DNA from: Oscillospiraceae bacterium
GTDB lineage: Bacteria > Bacillota > Clostridia > Oscillospirales > UBA929
Direction of reading: 5' to 3'
DNA: 64,000 nucleotides
Assembly: GCA_031265355.1 (NCBI GenBank)
Contig: JAISCT010000069.1
Coordinates: 29,162 to 93,161 of the forward strand
Below, one piece after another: positions 42,215-51,096 of this stretch. The notes beneath the pieces were generated by a model, which searched no databases, was not told the DNA's origin, and was given only the letters and a program-made list of their open reading frames with translations. The first letter of the stretch is position 1; each line of letters starts with the position of its first letter. The position numbers were made by a program, and so were the translations under genes.

Positions 42215-43366
42215 ATGAAAATTCTATTCACCTGCGGCGGGACGGCGGGCCACATCAACCCGGCACTGGCGGTGGCGGGCCTGCTGCGGGTGCGGCACCC
42301 ACACGCCGAGATCCTGTTTGTGGGCGCCGACGGCGGCATGGAGTGCGACCTCGTGCCGCGCGCCGGGTACCGCATCCAAACCGTGTCCATCCGCAGTCTG
42401 CGGCACCGGCTCACACCGGCGGCGCTGTGGTACAACCTCAAGGTACTGGGCGGCTTGACGGGCAGTCTCAGAGCCGCCGGGCGCATTTTGGACGCGTTTA
42501 AACCGGACGCCGTCCTTGGGACCGGCGGCTACGCCAGCTTCCCCGTCGTATACGCGGCGAGCCGGCGCAGTATCCCGTCGGTGGTCCATGAGTCCAACGC
42601 ACTGCCGGGACTCACGACAAAACTGTTGGCCCGCCGGGCAGACCGGGTGCTGGTCAGCTTTCCGGAGGCTGTGTCCGCGTATCGCCGCCCGGATCGGGTG
42701 GCGGTGACGGGCACGCCGGTGCGGCAGGCGTTTTTGGAGACGGACCGGGACGCGGCGCGGCGCGCACTCGGGCTCGACGAGAGGCCCGTCGTACTCTCTT
42801 ATTTCGGTTCGTTGGGAGCCCGCGATATGAACCGGCACATGGTAGATTTCATCCGGCGCGAAAGTGAGGCGGGAGCCTTTCAGCATCTTCACGTCACCGG
42901 CCGGTTCGGCTGGGCCTGGGTGCCGGAGGCGGTCCGCGAGGCCGGCGTCGAGCTGACGGCGCACCCCGAGATCCGGCTGTCCGAATATCTCTACGACATG
43001 CCCACCGCCATGGCGGCGGCCGATCTGCTCATCACGCGCGCCGGCGCGTCGACACTGGCCGAGCTGACAGCCGTGGGCAAACCCGCCATATTGATTCCCT
43101 CGCCCAACGTCACAGGCAATCATCAGGAACAAAACGCCCGCATGCTGGCGCGCCACGGCGCCGCGGTGCTGCTGCCGGAGTCGGCATGCGGAGACGGGGC
43201 GCTGTTCTCCGCCGCGAATAGCCTGCTTCGGGAAAACGCCAAACGGGAGGCGATATCGGCCCGTCTGCGCGATCTGGCGATCTTGGACGCAGCCGAGAAA
43301 ATTTATCACATTGTGATGTCTCTGGTAGCCAAACGCAGTGCATATGGGCCAAGTGAGAAGATCTAA
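42215..43366 (+). CDS. murG: MurG, lipid II-forming GlcNAc transferase
   Basis: 383 aa. GT-B fold: TCGGTAGHINPALAVA (lipid I side), VLGTGGYASFPVV, HESNALPG, and the UDP-GlcNAc site ITRAGASTLAELTAVGKPAILIPSP with TGNHQEQNA, slightly changed from the usual DHQ. GGAGGG before the ATG. 30 nt after ftsW. Confidence 0.97.
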   Translation: MKILFTCGGTAGHINPALAVAGLLRVRHPHAEILFVGADGGMECDLVPRAGYRIQTVSIRSLRHRLTPAALWYNLKVLGGLTGSLRAAGRILDAFKPDAVLGTGGYASFPVVYAASRRSIPSVVHESNALPGLTTKLLARRADRVLVSFPEAVSAYRRPDRVAVTGTPVRQAFLETDRDAARRALGLDERPVVLSYFGSLGARDMNRHMVDFIRRESEAGAFQHLHVTGRFGWAWVPEAVREAGVELTAHPEIRLSEYLYDMPTAMAAADLLITRAGASTLAELTAVGKPAILIPSPNVTGNHQEQNARMLARHGAAVLLPESACGDGALFSAANSLLRENAKREAISARLRDLAILDAAEKIYHIVMSLVAKRSAYGPSEKI

Positions 43367-43468
43367 GCGCCCGCGGCGTCGGTCACACATTCTCCGCAAA
43401 AGTCGCATAAGATGGGTCAGTGACGCATAGGGCGTCAACTTGCGCCGGGCGGCGGCGGGGGATTGGAA

Positions 43469-44785
43469 ATGAACAACAATGCGTTGGTGATCAGAGGGGG
43501 GCGGCCGCTGCGCGGCGCCGTCGGCATCCAAGGGGCCAAAAACAGCGTGCTGCCTATTTTGGCGGCGACTATTATGGGCGGGGGTGAGCAGGTGGTGCGC
43601 CGCTGTCCCCGACTCAGCGACGTGGAATCGACCTTTCACATCCTCCGTTACCTTGGCTGCCGCGTGCGGCGGGAGGGGGACGCCGTGGTGGTTGATCCTC
43701 GCCCGATGGATCGCTGCGACGTACCGGACCGTCTGATGCGGGAGATGCGCTCTTCCGTTGTGTTTTTGGGCGCGATCCTGACGCGGTCGGGCGAGGCTTG
43801 CATGAGTTTCCCCGGGGGGTGCGAGTTGGGTCCGCGGCCCATCGACCTCCATCTGTCCGCCCTCCGCACACTGGGCGCGGAGATCTTTGAAGTGGGCGGC
43901 AATCTCATCTGCCGGGGACACCATATGGTGGGCCGCGAAGTAAATCTCACCTTCCCCAGTGTGGGAGCCACGGAAAACATCATGCTGGCCGCCTGCGGCG
44001 CGTCGGGTGTCACGCGGATCACAAACGCGGCGCGCGAGCCGGAGATCGAAGATCTGCAGCACTTTCTGCGGGCCATGGGCGCGCACGTGGAGGGAGCGGG
44101 CAGTTCCACCGTCGTCATTGAAGGGGGACGCACGCTGCACGCGGCCGAGTATGCGATCCTCCCCGACCGCATCGCCGCCGCCACATACCTAGCGGCTGGG
44201 GCGGCGGTTGGCGGGACGATCACGGTGGAAAACGTCCGCCCGGAACATCTGTCGACGGTGACGTCCATCCTAACCGAGGCGGGCTGCGAAGTCCGTGCCG
44301 GGCACACCCACATCACACTGCAAAGGGGCACGCCGCTGCGCGCGGTGCGGCCCGTGCGCACGATGCCCTATCCGGGCTTTCCCACCGACGCACAGTCCCC
44401 GCTCATGGCAGTGACCGCCTGCGCGGAGGGCACGACGGTTTTTGTGGAAAATATTTTTGAAAATCGTTTTCGCCACGTCGGCGAACTGGCCAGAATGGGC
44501 GCCGACATCAAGGTGGCCGGGCGCGTCGCCGTCGTATGCGGCGTGCCGCGTCTGTACGGCGCCCATGTGCGCGCCACCGACTTGCGCGGCGGCGCGGCAC
44601 TGTTGGTGGCGGCGCTCAGCGCGGAGGGAGAGAGTCGGCTGACCGGCCTGCGCCATCTCGACCGCGGGTACGAGGCGCCGGAACAACTGCTGGCGGCACT
44701 CGGCGCCGACATCCGGCGGGTGGAAGAACCGGACGCGGACGCCGGTGGCCCTGTCCAGCGGGCGGCTGGGGACGCGTGCGATTAG
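43469..44785 (+). CDS. murA: UDP-GlcNAc 1-carboxyvinyltransferase (MurA)
   Basis: 438 aa. First committed step of peptidoglycan synthesis. EPSP synthase-like fold; IQGAKNSVLPILAA N-terminal motif, catalytic Cys in FPGGCELGPRPIDLHL (about residue 115), PDRIAAATYLAAGA and the loop PGFPTDAQSPLMA. Cys present means the enzyme should be sensitive to fosfomycin-type inactivation by family knowledge. ATG 43469 chosen over a TTG 6 nt earlier. Confidence 0.97.
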   Translation: MNNNALVIRGGRPLRGAVGIQGAKNSVLPILAATIMGGGEQVVRRCPRLSDVESTFHILRYLGCRVRREGDAVVVDPRPMDRCDVPDRLMREMRSSVVFLGAILTRSGEACMSFPGGCELGPRPIDLHLSALRTLGAEIFEVGGNLICRGHHMVGREVNLTFPSVGATENIMLAACGASGVTRITNAAREPEIEDLQHFLRAMGAHVEGAGSSTVVIEGGRTLHAAEYAILPDRIAAATYLAAGAAVGGTITVENVRPEHLSTVTSILTEAGCEVRAGHTHITLQRGTPLRAVRPVRTMPYPGFPTDAQSPLMAVTACAEGTTVFVENIFENRFRHVGELARMGADIKVAGRVAVVCGVPRLYGAHVRATDLRGGAALLVAALSAEGESRLTGLRHLDRGYEAPEQLLAALGADIRRVEEPDADAGGPVQRAAGDACD

Positions 44786-44797
44786 AGGGACTCGATT

Positions 44798-45730
44798 ATG
44801 CCACGTTATGTGCAAAAAAATCGAAAACGACACAGAAAGAGGCGGGGCGGCCCCGTCTACTTTCTATTGAGTCTGGCTCTGATCGCGGCGGCGGTGATAT
44901 TGGCTGTCGGCGTGTTTTTCAAGGTGACCCACATCGAGGTGGAGGGGTCCACAATCTATGCCCCCGTCAGCATCGTGGCGGCCTCGGGTCTCAAAGAGGG
45001 AGACAACCTGTTTTTCCTCCGCAAGAGCGCCGCCATTTGGGCCATCTTTGACGAATTCCCCTATGTCGAGCAAGTGCGTCTGCGGCGCCGGCTGCCGGGC
45101 ACCATCGTCATTGAGATTACGGAACGCATCTCGGTAGGCATGGTCCCGCACGGGGGTGTTTTCTGGATGATCGACGGCTCCGGCAAACTGCTGGAGAAGA
45201 TCGCGGTCCAAACGGCGGTGCCGAAGCCGATTGTAAAAGGCGTCACGCTGCTCTCGCCCGCATTGGGCGAGGACATGGCCCTGCCACAGAACGAACGGGA
45301 ACGGCTGCGGCCCGCGCTGCGGCTGCTGCAGGCACTGCACTGGCGCTCGCTGTCGCCCCGGGTATCCGAGGTCGACGTGTCCCGTCTGGACCAGATCACG
45401 CTGGAATACGAGGGGCGGCTCCACGTCATCCTAGGCACGGCGGACGCCATCGACATCAAACTCACATTTATGGAAGAATCTATAAAAAAGCTCCCTGCCG
45501 GCGCGCGGGGGTCGCTGGACCTGGCGCGGGCGGAGGACAAAATCGCCTCCTATCTACCTGCCTCCGCGCCGCCGACGCCGTCAGAGAATCCGGACGAAAT
45601 CGATCTGGAGTCGGATGAGGCAACCGGAGCGGATGGAGCGGAAACGCCGTCTGCGGAGGATACGGAGCGACCGACGGACGACGCCGTGTCCTCCGATGAG
45701 CGGGACGAGACAGGCGGCGCGGCAGCTTGA
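44798..45730 (+). CDS. ftsQ: Cell division protein FtsQ/DivIB
   Basis: 310 aa. Very basic cytoplasmic start (KNRKRHRKRRGG), one membrane segment (about 20-40), POTRA domain (HIEVEGSTIYAPVSIVAASGL, FPYVEQVRLRRRLPGTIVIEITER) and beta domain, then a 60-residue acidic Ser/Thr/Glu/Asp-rich tail. Scaffolds the divisome. Ribosome site AGAGGG overlaps the murA stop. Confidence 0.9.
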   Translation: MPRYVQKNRKRHRKRRGGPVYFLLSLALIAAAVILAVGVFFKVTHIEVEGSTIYAPVSIVAASGLKEGDNLFFLRKSAAIWAIFDEFPYVEQVRLRRRLPGTIVIEITERISVGMVPHGGVFWMIDGSGKLLEKIAVQTAVPKPIVKGVTLLSPALGEDMALPQNERERLRPALRLLQALHWRSLSPRVSEVDVSRLDQITLEYEGRLHVILGTADAIDIKLTFMEESIKKLPAGARGSLDLARAEDKIASYLPASAPPTPSENPDEIDLESDEATGADGAETPSAEDTERPTDDAVSSDERDETGGAAA

Positions 45731-45778
45731 CAAAACACACTTTCTGTTAAAACTTCAATAGAAATATGCGACCGGCTA

Positions 45779-45807
45779 TTGACCGGACAGATAAAAAAAG
45801 ATACAAT
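45779..45807 (+). promoter_or_regulatory. Predicted sigma-A promoter of ftsZ
   Basis: TTGACC (45779-45784), 17 nt, TACAAT (45802-45807) in the 226-nt gap after ftsQ; leader about 140 nt, AT-rich. Gives ftsZ its own promoter. Confidence 0.75.
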
Positions 45808-45956
45808 AATTTAGAAAGAATAAAAGGGACGTTGTTTTTTTCATCTTTTATCCCGATTAATATAAAAGTCCGACATCGTTTTACAGGATGTGTTCCCAAA
45901 TGCGGCCACTCTGCGGACAGGCCGCCGGGTAAGCTGAACATACAGGAGGAAGTGGC

Positions 45957-47054
45957 ATGCCATTTGAAATGGATTTGGGTTCCGACAGCGTAGTATCCAT
46001 CAAAGTGATCGGAATCGGCGGCGGGGGTAACAATGTCGTCAATCGCATGATGTCCGCAGGGATGCGCGGCGTGGAGTTTGTGGCCATCAACACGGACCGG
46101 CAGGCGCTTAGCAATTCCAATGCCACCCATAAGCTTCAGATTGGCGAGAAGCTCACCGGCGGCAAGGGCGCCGGCTCCGACCCAGAGATCGGCCGGAAGT
46201 CGGCGGAAGAGAACCGGGCTCAGATCGCCAAATTGTTGGAAAATACTGACATGGTTTTCATCACGGCCGGCATGGGCGGCGGCACCGGGACCGGCGGCTC
46301 CCCCATTGTAGCGGACATCGCCCGTGAGGCCGGGATTCTGACAGTGGGCGTGGTGACAAAGCCCTTCCATTTCGAGGGCAGCCGCCGCATGGAGCAGGCC
46401 GAGCGCGGCATCGAGGAATTGCGCGCCCGCGTGGATTCCCTTGTGGTGATCCCCAACGAGCGTCTCAAACACGTGACCGAGCAGAAGATCACTTTTTTGA
46501 ACGCCTTTGAGATTGCGGACGACGTATTGAAACAGGCTGTGCAGAGTATCTCCGACCTCATCAAAATTCCCGGTCTTGTCAACCTGGACTTCGCCGACGT
46601 GGCCACGATCATGAAGGACGCCGGGTACGCCCATATGGGCGTGGGCCGCGCGGCCGGCAAGGGCAAAGCGGAGGACGCCTCGCGGATGGCCGTACAGAGC
46701 CCTCTGCTGGAGACCTCCATCAACGGCGCGAAGGGCGTGTTGATCAACATCACCGGCTCGGCCGACATCGGTCTGGAAGAAGTGGAGATCGCTTGCAACT
46801 TGGTGCAGCAGGCGGCGCACCGCGACGCCAACATCATCTTCGGCGCGGCTTTTGACGAGACGTTGGAAGACGAGATCCGCGTGACGGTCATCGCCACCGG
46901 TTTCGACGAGGCGGCGCCCATGAGCTCCGAAGCGGGCGGCGGCTTCTACTCCGCCCTGCAGCAGTCCGCCGGCGCCGCCGATTCATCCGCCAAGAATACG
47001 GACGACGATGACTTTGTCGACGGCGTCCTCTTCAAGATCTTCAACCGGAAATAA
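45957..47054 (+). CDS. ftsZ: Cell division GTPase FtsZ
   Basis: 365 aa. GTP-binding GIGGGGNNVVNRM, tubulin signature AGMGGGTGTGGSPIVADIARE, T7 loop NLDFADVATIMKDAG. The C-terminal linker is short and the end reads DDDDFVDGVLFKIFNRK, unlike the usual DIPxFLRR tail that binds FtsA and SepF. No ftsA lies upstream. ACAGGAGGA gives the start. Confidence 0.98.
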   Translation: MPFEMDLGSDSVVSIKVIGIGGGGNNVVNRMMSAGMRGVEFVAINTDRQALSNSNATHKLQIGEKLTGGKGAGSDPEIGRKSAEENRAQIAKLLENTDMVFITAGMGGGTGTGGSPIVADIAREAGILTVGVVTKPFHFEGSRRMEQAERGIEELRARVDSLVVIPNERLKHVTEQKITFLNAFEIADDVLKQAVQSISDLIKIPGLVNLDFADVATIMKDAGYAHMGVGRAAGKGKAEDASRMAVQSPLLETSINGAKGVLINITGSADIGLEEVEIACNLVQQAAHRDANIIFGAAFDETLEDEIRVTVIATGFDEAAPMSSEAGGGFYSALQQSAGAADSSAKNTDDDDFVDGVLFKIFNRK

Positions 47055-47063
47055 AGAGCCGTC

Positions 47064-47104
47064 GCCTACGGCAGGGCGGGGGTCTCCCCCGCCCTGCCGT
47101 AGGC
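47064..47104 (+). terminator. Strong hairpin after ftsZ
   Basis: 19-bp perfect stem (47064-47082 with 47086-47104), 3-nt loop. No U-run follows, so it may stabilise or mark the 3' end. Confidence 0.65.
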
Positions 47105-47247
47105 AGACGCAAAATCTCTTGCAGAAAACCGAGGGCAGGGCTTGACTGCCGCTGCATCTTTGGCTATAATAAGAAAGTGTGTTTCTGGGGCCGGCCAAGC
47201 CCCGGATCACATGAGCTCCGTCCGATTCGGACAGGGCTCCGTTACAC

Positions 47248-47339
<92 letters not shown>

Positions 47340-47351
47340 TTAGGAACAAAT

Positions 47352-47398
47352 GCGAACCCCTTAAGGGTGATAATAACCCATGAGGTGTTCGCGTTTTT
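47352..47398 (+). terminator. Terminator of tRNA-Ser
   Basis: Stem GCGAACCCCT with AGGTGTTCGC (one mismatch), inner GGGT/ACCC, followed by GTTTTT. Confidence 0.8.
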
Positions 47399-47572
47399 CT
47401 TTGCATTGCCGAAAGAATGATTGTTGAGGTTGACAGTCTGTGGTATAACCCGAGTTTTGCAGCAAGAAATAGCAAAGCGTTCGCAAAACCCGAGGGCCCA
47501 GGGGTTTGGGGCGTGGTCACAGGAAAAGGAGCGGTTATGCTAAAATGAAGCGAGCGAGCAAATTGTTAAATG

Positions 47573-47598
47573 TAAACCCCTCGAATTCGAGGGGTTTA
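47573..47598. repeat. 26-nt perfect palindrome
   Basis: TAAACCCCTCGAA and its complement, no loop. It lies in the 400-nt gap between tRNA-Ser and cca, upstream of a gene remnant. The gap (47399-47676) otherwise shows an AT-richer start and no intact gene. Confidence 0.7.
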
Positions 47599-47676
47599 GG
47601 AGAGAAGCCGGATTAAACGCTTTCACGCTGTCGCCAATGAAGTGGATTAAATCCACTGACGGCAAGGCAGCGGTCG

Positions 47677-47787
47677 TTCGTTTACGCCGATGAAGTAGAC
47701 CTGCTGAACGTCACCCTGTTCGGGCAGACCGCCGCTGAATGGCGCAAAGCCAACCCGGACAAGGACGGCAATATGCGTGACTATGCC
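47677..47787 (+). pseudogene. Remnant of a KilA-N/phage-type antirepressor-like gene
   Basis: Frame reads FVYADEVDLLNVTLFGQT followed by AAEWRKANPDKDGNMRDYA, which I recognise as the conserved late segment of KilA-N-domain proteins (the 'YAxEADxLNVALFG..WRxxNPxxxGNxRDYA' block). There is no start codon, the N-terminal DNA-binding part is missing and the frame then continues without family likeness into the start of cca. A decayed mobile-element fragment beside a tRNA gene. Confidence 0.65.
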
Positions 47788-47815
47788 CCACCCATGTTAC
47801 GATACGAACGAGGCG

Positions 47816-49210
47816 ATGATTGTGCATATACCCTCCGGTGCGCGCGTTATCATCGATGCTTTGATGTCTTGCGGCTTTGAAGCGTATGCAGTCGGCGGCT
47901 GTGTGCGCGATTCGTTGATGGGACGAACGCCGCACGATTGGGACATCTGTACGTCGGCGCGGCCCGACGACGTCAGGGCCGCGCTGGGCGCTTGGTACTC
48001 TGTCATCCCGACCGGGGAAAAGTACGGCACCCTGACCGTTTCCGTCGACGGCGCTATGTTTGAAGTCACAACATTTCGCGGCGATGGCGTGTACTCCGAC
48101 GGCCGACGACCGGACAATGTGGCTTTTTCGGACAACCTCCTCGACGACCTGGCGCGCCGTGATTTCACGATGAACGCAATCGCCTGCAGCCCGCAAACGG
48201 GGCTGGTCGATCCGTTTGACGGTCTTGGGGACATTCGGCGCCGCGTGATTCGGACCGTTGGGGCGCCGCAGGCGCGTTTTACCGAGGATGCGCTGCGCAT
48301 CATGCGGGCCTGCCGGTTCGCGTCGGAACTCGGGTTTTCACTCGACCAGGCCACAGCCGCCGCGGTCACGGCGCTGGTGCCGATGCTCGCAAACGTCTCG
48401 GCGGAACGCATATCGGCGGAGCTGATCAAGTTGCTGCTGGGCGTCCATGTCGAACACGCGCTGTATGCGTACCGGGCCGTGCTGTCCGCCGTCGTGCCGC
48501 CGTTGGCCGCGCTGCAAGGACTGACACAGAATCACCCATACCATTTTTTAGACGCCTACCGGCACACCGCCAAAGTGGTGGCGGCCAGTCCGTCAGTTCC
48601 GGAGGTGCGCATGGCGGCGCTGCTTCACGACATTGGCAAGGCGGTGTGCCGGACAGTCGACGAGCGCAGCATCGTCCACTTCTACGGTCACGCCAAAGTG
48701 TCCGTGGAGGCGGCCCAGGCGCTGTTTGCCGAAAGGCTCCGATTCGGCGGCGACTTTTGTAAACGGGTGCTGCTGCTGGTACGCTATCACGACGCCGAAA
48801 TCGCCGAAACCGGCGCCGGCATCAAACGCTGGCTCGCGCGATTGGGCGAACCGGCCTTTCGCCAGCTGCTCGATCTAAAGACCGCGGATGCGGCTGGTCA
48901 CACAGACGCAGCCCGTGAGAAGCATGAGGCCAAAACGGAACGTCTCCGCCTGCTGCTCGACGAGGTGATCGCGTCGAGGGACTGCTACAGCTTGCAGTCC
49001 CTCGATATCAGCGGTCATGACCTGCTCGCGGCGGGTCACGAACCCGGTCCGCCAATCGGGCGGCTACTCCGCGCGCTCCTGCTCGCAGTGATCGACGGCA
49101 TGTGCGACAATGAGAAGTCGGCGCTGCTCAAATATGCCGCGACGCTGGAGTCAGAGATGGTGCTACCGAAAGAGAGACCGCACAATTGGGAACATACAGG
49201 CGATTTTTAG
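47816..49210 (+). CDS. cca: CCA tRNA nucleotidyltransferase
   Basis: 464 aa. Adds CCA to tRNA 3' ends. Head domain [26 protein letters not shown] (GGxxR and DxD), [32 protein letters not shown]-terminal HD-like half ([22 protein letters not shown]). ATG 47816 gives the usual start; upstream in-frame GTG 47777 lies within the remnant gene. The ribosome site is poor. Both tRNAs in the window already encode CCA, so repair is a likely role. Confidence 0.95.
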   Translation: MIVHIPSGARVIIDALMSCGFEAYAVGGCVRDSLMGRTPHDWDICTSARPDDVRAALGAWYSVIPTGEKYGTLTVSVDGAMFEVTTFRGDGVYSDGRRPDNVAFSDNLLDDLARRDFTMNAIACSPQTGLVDPFDGLGDIRRRVIRTVGAPQARFTEDALRIMRACRFASELGFSLDQATAAAVTALVPMLANVSAERISAELIKLLLGVHVEHALYAYRAVLSAVVPPLAALQGLTQNHPYHFLDAYRHTAKVVAASPSVPEVRMAALLHDIGKAVCRTVDERSIVHFYGHAKVSVEAAQALFAERLRFGGDFCKRVLLLVRYHDAEIAETGAGIKRWLARLGEPAFRQLLDLKTADAAGHTDAAREKHEAKTERLRLLLDEVIASRDCYSLQSLDISGHDLLAAGHEPGPPIGRLLRALLLAVIDGMCDNEKSALLKYAATLESEMVLPKERPHNWEHTGDF

Positions 49211-49245
49211 TACTTCTTGCAGACCGCCGCCCTCTTCATGCCTAC

Positions 49246-49299
49246 GCGCTCACACCAAACCTTTGACCGCCATACGATAGGTTTGAAAGGTGTGAGCGC
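49246..49299 (+). promoter_or_regulatory. Hairpin enclosing the ribosome site of the collagen-like gene
   Basis: 11-bp perfect stem GCGCTCACACC/GGTGTGAGCGC (49246-49256 with 49289-49299) continued by a 6-bp stem AAACCT/AGGTTT. The right arm holds the AGGTG Shine-Dalgarno for a TTG at 49301. A second perfect 10-bp hairpin (49321-49330 with 49341-49350) follows inside the coding region. Confidence 0.6.
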
Positions 49300-49300
49300 T

Positions 49301-50998
49301 TTGTGTATCCAAAATGAATACGGCAGTTTGCACATATGCCCAAACTGCCGTTGCGGGAACGCGCAATGCCCCATGGGGCCACAAGGACCGCGGGGACCAC
49401 AAGGGCCACAAGGCAATTCCGGGCCCCCTGGGCCGCAGGGGCTCCAGGGCGATACTGGCCCGGCGGGCCCGCAGGGACTCCAAGGCGACACCGGCCCGGC
49501 GGGTCCGCAGGGACTCCGGGGCGATACCGGCCCGGCGGGTCCGCAGGGACTCCGGGGCGACACCGGCCCGGCGGGTCCGCAGGGACTCCAGGGCCACACC
49601 GGTCCGGCGGGACCGCAGGGGCTCCAGGGCGACACCGGTCCGGCGGGACCGCAGGGGCTCCAGGGCGACACCGGCCCGGCGGGACCGCAGGGACTTAAAG
49701 GCGACACCGGTTCGGCGGGAACGCAGGGGCTTAAAGGCGACACCGGCCCGGCGGGGCCGCAGGGACCGCAGGGCCACATCGGCCCGGCGGGGCCGCAGGG
49801 ACCACAGGGCAACACCGGCCCGGCGGGATCGCAGGGACCACAGGGCGCGCAGGGCCCGCAGGGACTCCGGGGCGCCCTGGGCCCGCAGGGAGCGCAAGGA
49901 CCACAGGGCCACACTGGGCCACAAGGACCGCAGGGCGCCAATGGGACGGACGGCGTCGGCGTGAACATCAGGGGTTCCTATCAAACCGAGGCGGAACTTC
50001 TGGCGGCGCATCCGACCGGCCTTCCGGGAGACGCCTACTTGATAGGCGGAGCCTTGTACATTTGGAACAACACCGACCAGAGCTGGGAAAACGTTGGCAA
50101 TATCAGAGGTCCACAGGGCTCCCAAGGGCCGCGGGGGCCGCAGGGCGACACCGGGCCCACCGGGCCGCAGGGGCCGCAAGGCGACACCGGACTCACGGGC
50201 CCCCGGGGACCCCAGGGCGGCACCGGGCCCGCGGGCCCGCGGGGCGACATCGGGACCGCAGGGCCGCAAGGACCGCGGGGCGACCCCGGACCCACCGGTC
50301 CGCAAGGGCTGCGGGGCGACACCGGACTCACAGGCCCCCGGGGACCCCAGGGCGACACCGGGTCCGCCGGCCCCCAGGGGCTGCGGGGCGACGCCGGACC
50401 CACAGGCCCTCGGGGACCGCAGGGCGATGCCGGACCCACAGGCTCTCAAGGGCCGCAGGGCAACCCCGGACCCGCCGGGCTGACGGCCATTCCGTTTGCT
50501 TCCCATACCGCGCCCCTCTCTGTCACGAACAGTGCGGGCAACGCGATCAGCGTCAGCGTCCTGTCTTTCGCCGGAACCTCTCCCGTGATCACGCTCGCGG
50601 CCAACGGAACTGCCGTACTCTCAAGAGACAATCAGGACGCCTTTTCTTTGCCCTTTGACGCCGTCATCGAAAACATCTATATGACCGTCAATATCCCTGC
50701 CCTTTTCACCTTTCCCGCCGGCATCGTTGTACGTCCGTTTCTGCAGCTTTACACCGCGGCGCCCGACAGCAACACTTTCGTCTCTCTACCGGCTACGAAA
50801 CTCTCTCTGAAAACGGGGTACAGCGGCTCTGTACCGGCCAACACCCCACAGTCGGCCTCCGTGCAGCAGATCGGCCTGCGGCTGACCGCCGGCACCAGGC
50901 TGCTCATTGGCGGACATATGGAGATCACCGGCACAGGATCTCTCGCCCACAGCTATCTTTTTCATTTTACAGGCGGCATCGCCCTGAGACCGGTATAG
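49301..50998 (+). CDS. Collagen-like protein with BclB-type C-terminal domain (probable spore surface protein)
   Basis: 565 aa from the TTG at 49301 (start uncertain; in-frame codons run back to 49217). A Cys-rich head ([13 protein letters not shown]) precedes a Gly-X-Y region (about 26-195) built of 12-residue [16 protein letters not shown] units, an interruption ([21 protein letters not shown] ... [10 protein letters not shown]) common in such proteins, a second Gly-X-Y region (about 270-390), and a C-terminal beta domain of about 175 residues ([15 protein letters not shown] ... [13 protein letters not shown]) like the BclB exosporium tail. Likely forms trimeric surface filaments on the spore. 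No secretion signal, as usual for exosporium proteins. Confidence 0.85.
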   Translation: MCIQNEYGSLHICPNCRCGNAQCPMGPQGPRGPQGPQGNSGPPGPQGLQGDTGPAGPQGLQGDTGPAGPQGLRGDTGPAGPQGLRGDTGPAGPQGLQGHTGPAGPQGLQGDTGPAGPQGLQGDTGPAGPQGLKGDTGSAGTQGLKGDTGPAGPQGPQGHIGPAGPQGPQGNTGPAGSQGPQGAQGPQGLRGALGPQGAQGPQGHTGPQGPQGANGTDGVGVNIRGSYQTEAELLAAHPTGLPGDAYLIGGALYIWNNTDQSWENVGNIRGPQGSQGPRGPQGDTGPTGPQGPQGDTGLTGPRGPQGGTGPAGPRGDIGTAGPQGPRGDPGPTGPQGLRGDTGLTGPRGPQGDTGSAGPQGLRGDAGPTGPRGPQGDAGPTGSQGPQGNPGPAGLTAIPFASHTAPLSVTNSAGNAISVSVLSFAGTSPVITLAANGTAVLSRDNQDAFSLPFDAVIENIYMTVNIPALFTFPAGIVVRPFLQLYTAAPDSNTFVSLPATKLSLKTGYSGSVPANTPQSASVQQIGLRLTAGTRLLIGGHMEITGTGSLAHSYLFHFTGGIALRPV

Positions 50999-51068
50999 GG
51001 CATTTTCAACAGAGAGTGCCCACAAAAACCCGAAAAACAGACGGGGGCGACACCCCGCCTGCCTCTCA

Positions 51069-51096
51069 CAAAGCGCCGCTTTGCATTTTGATTTTA
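51069..51096 (+). terminator. Hairpin between the collagen gene and topB
   Basis: CAAAGCG/CGCTTTG with one loop base followed by CATTTTGATTTT on the plus strand. Two more hairpins lie before it (about 51000-51025 and 51040-51063). Confidence 0.6.

Noticed and set aside
42224..44140. 638-codon minus-strand frame across murG and murA
   Set aside because: It spans two well-defined plus-strand genes and their spacer, and has no recognisable domain.
49370..50480. Regular 36-nt repeats resembling a CRISPR or satellite array
   Set aside because: They stay in frame and encode Gly-X-Y units; the repeats are protein-coding.
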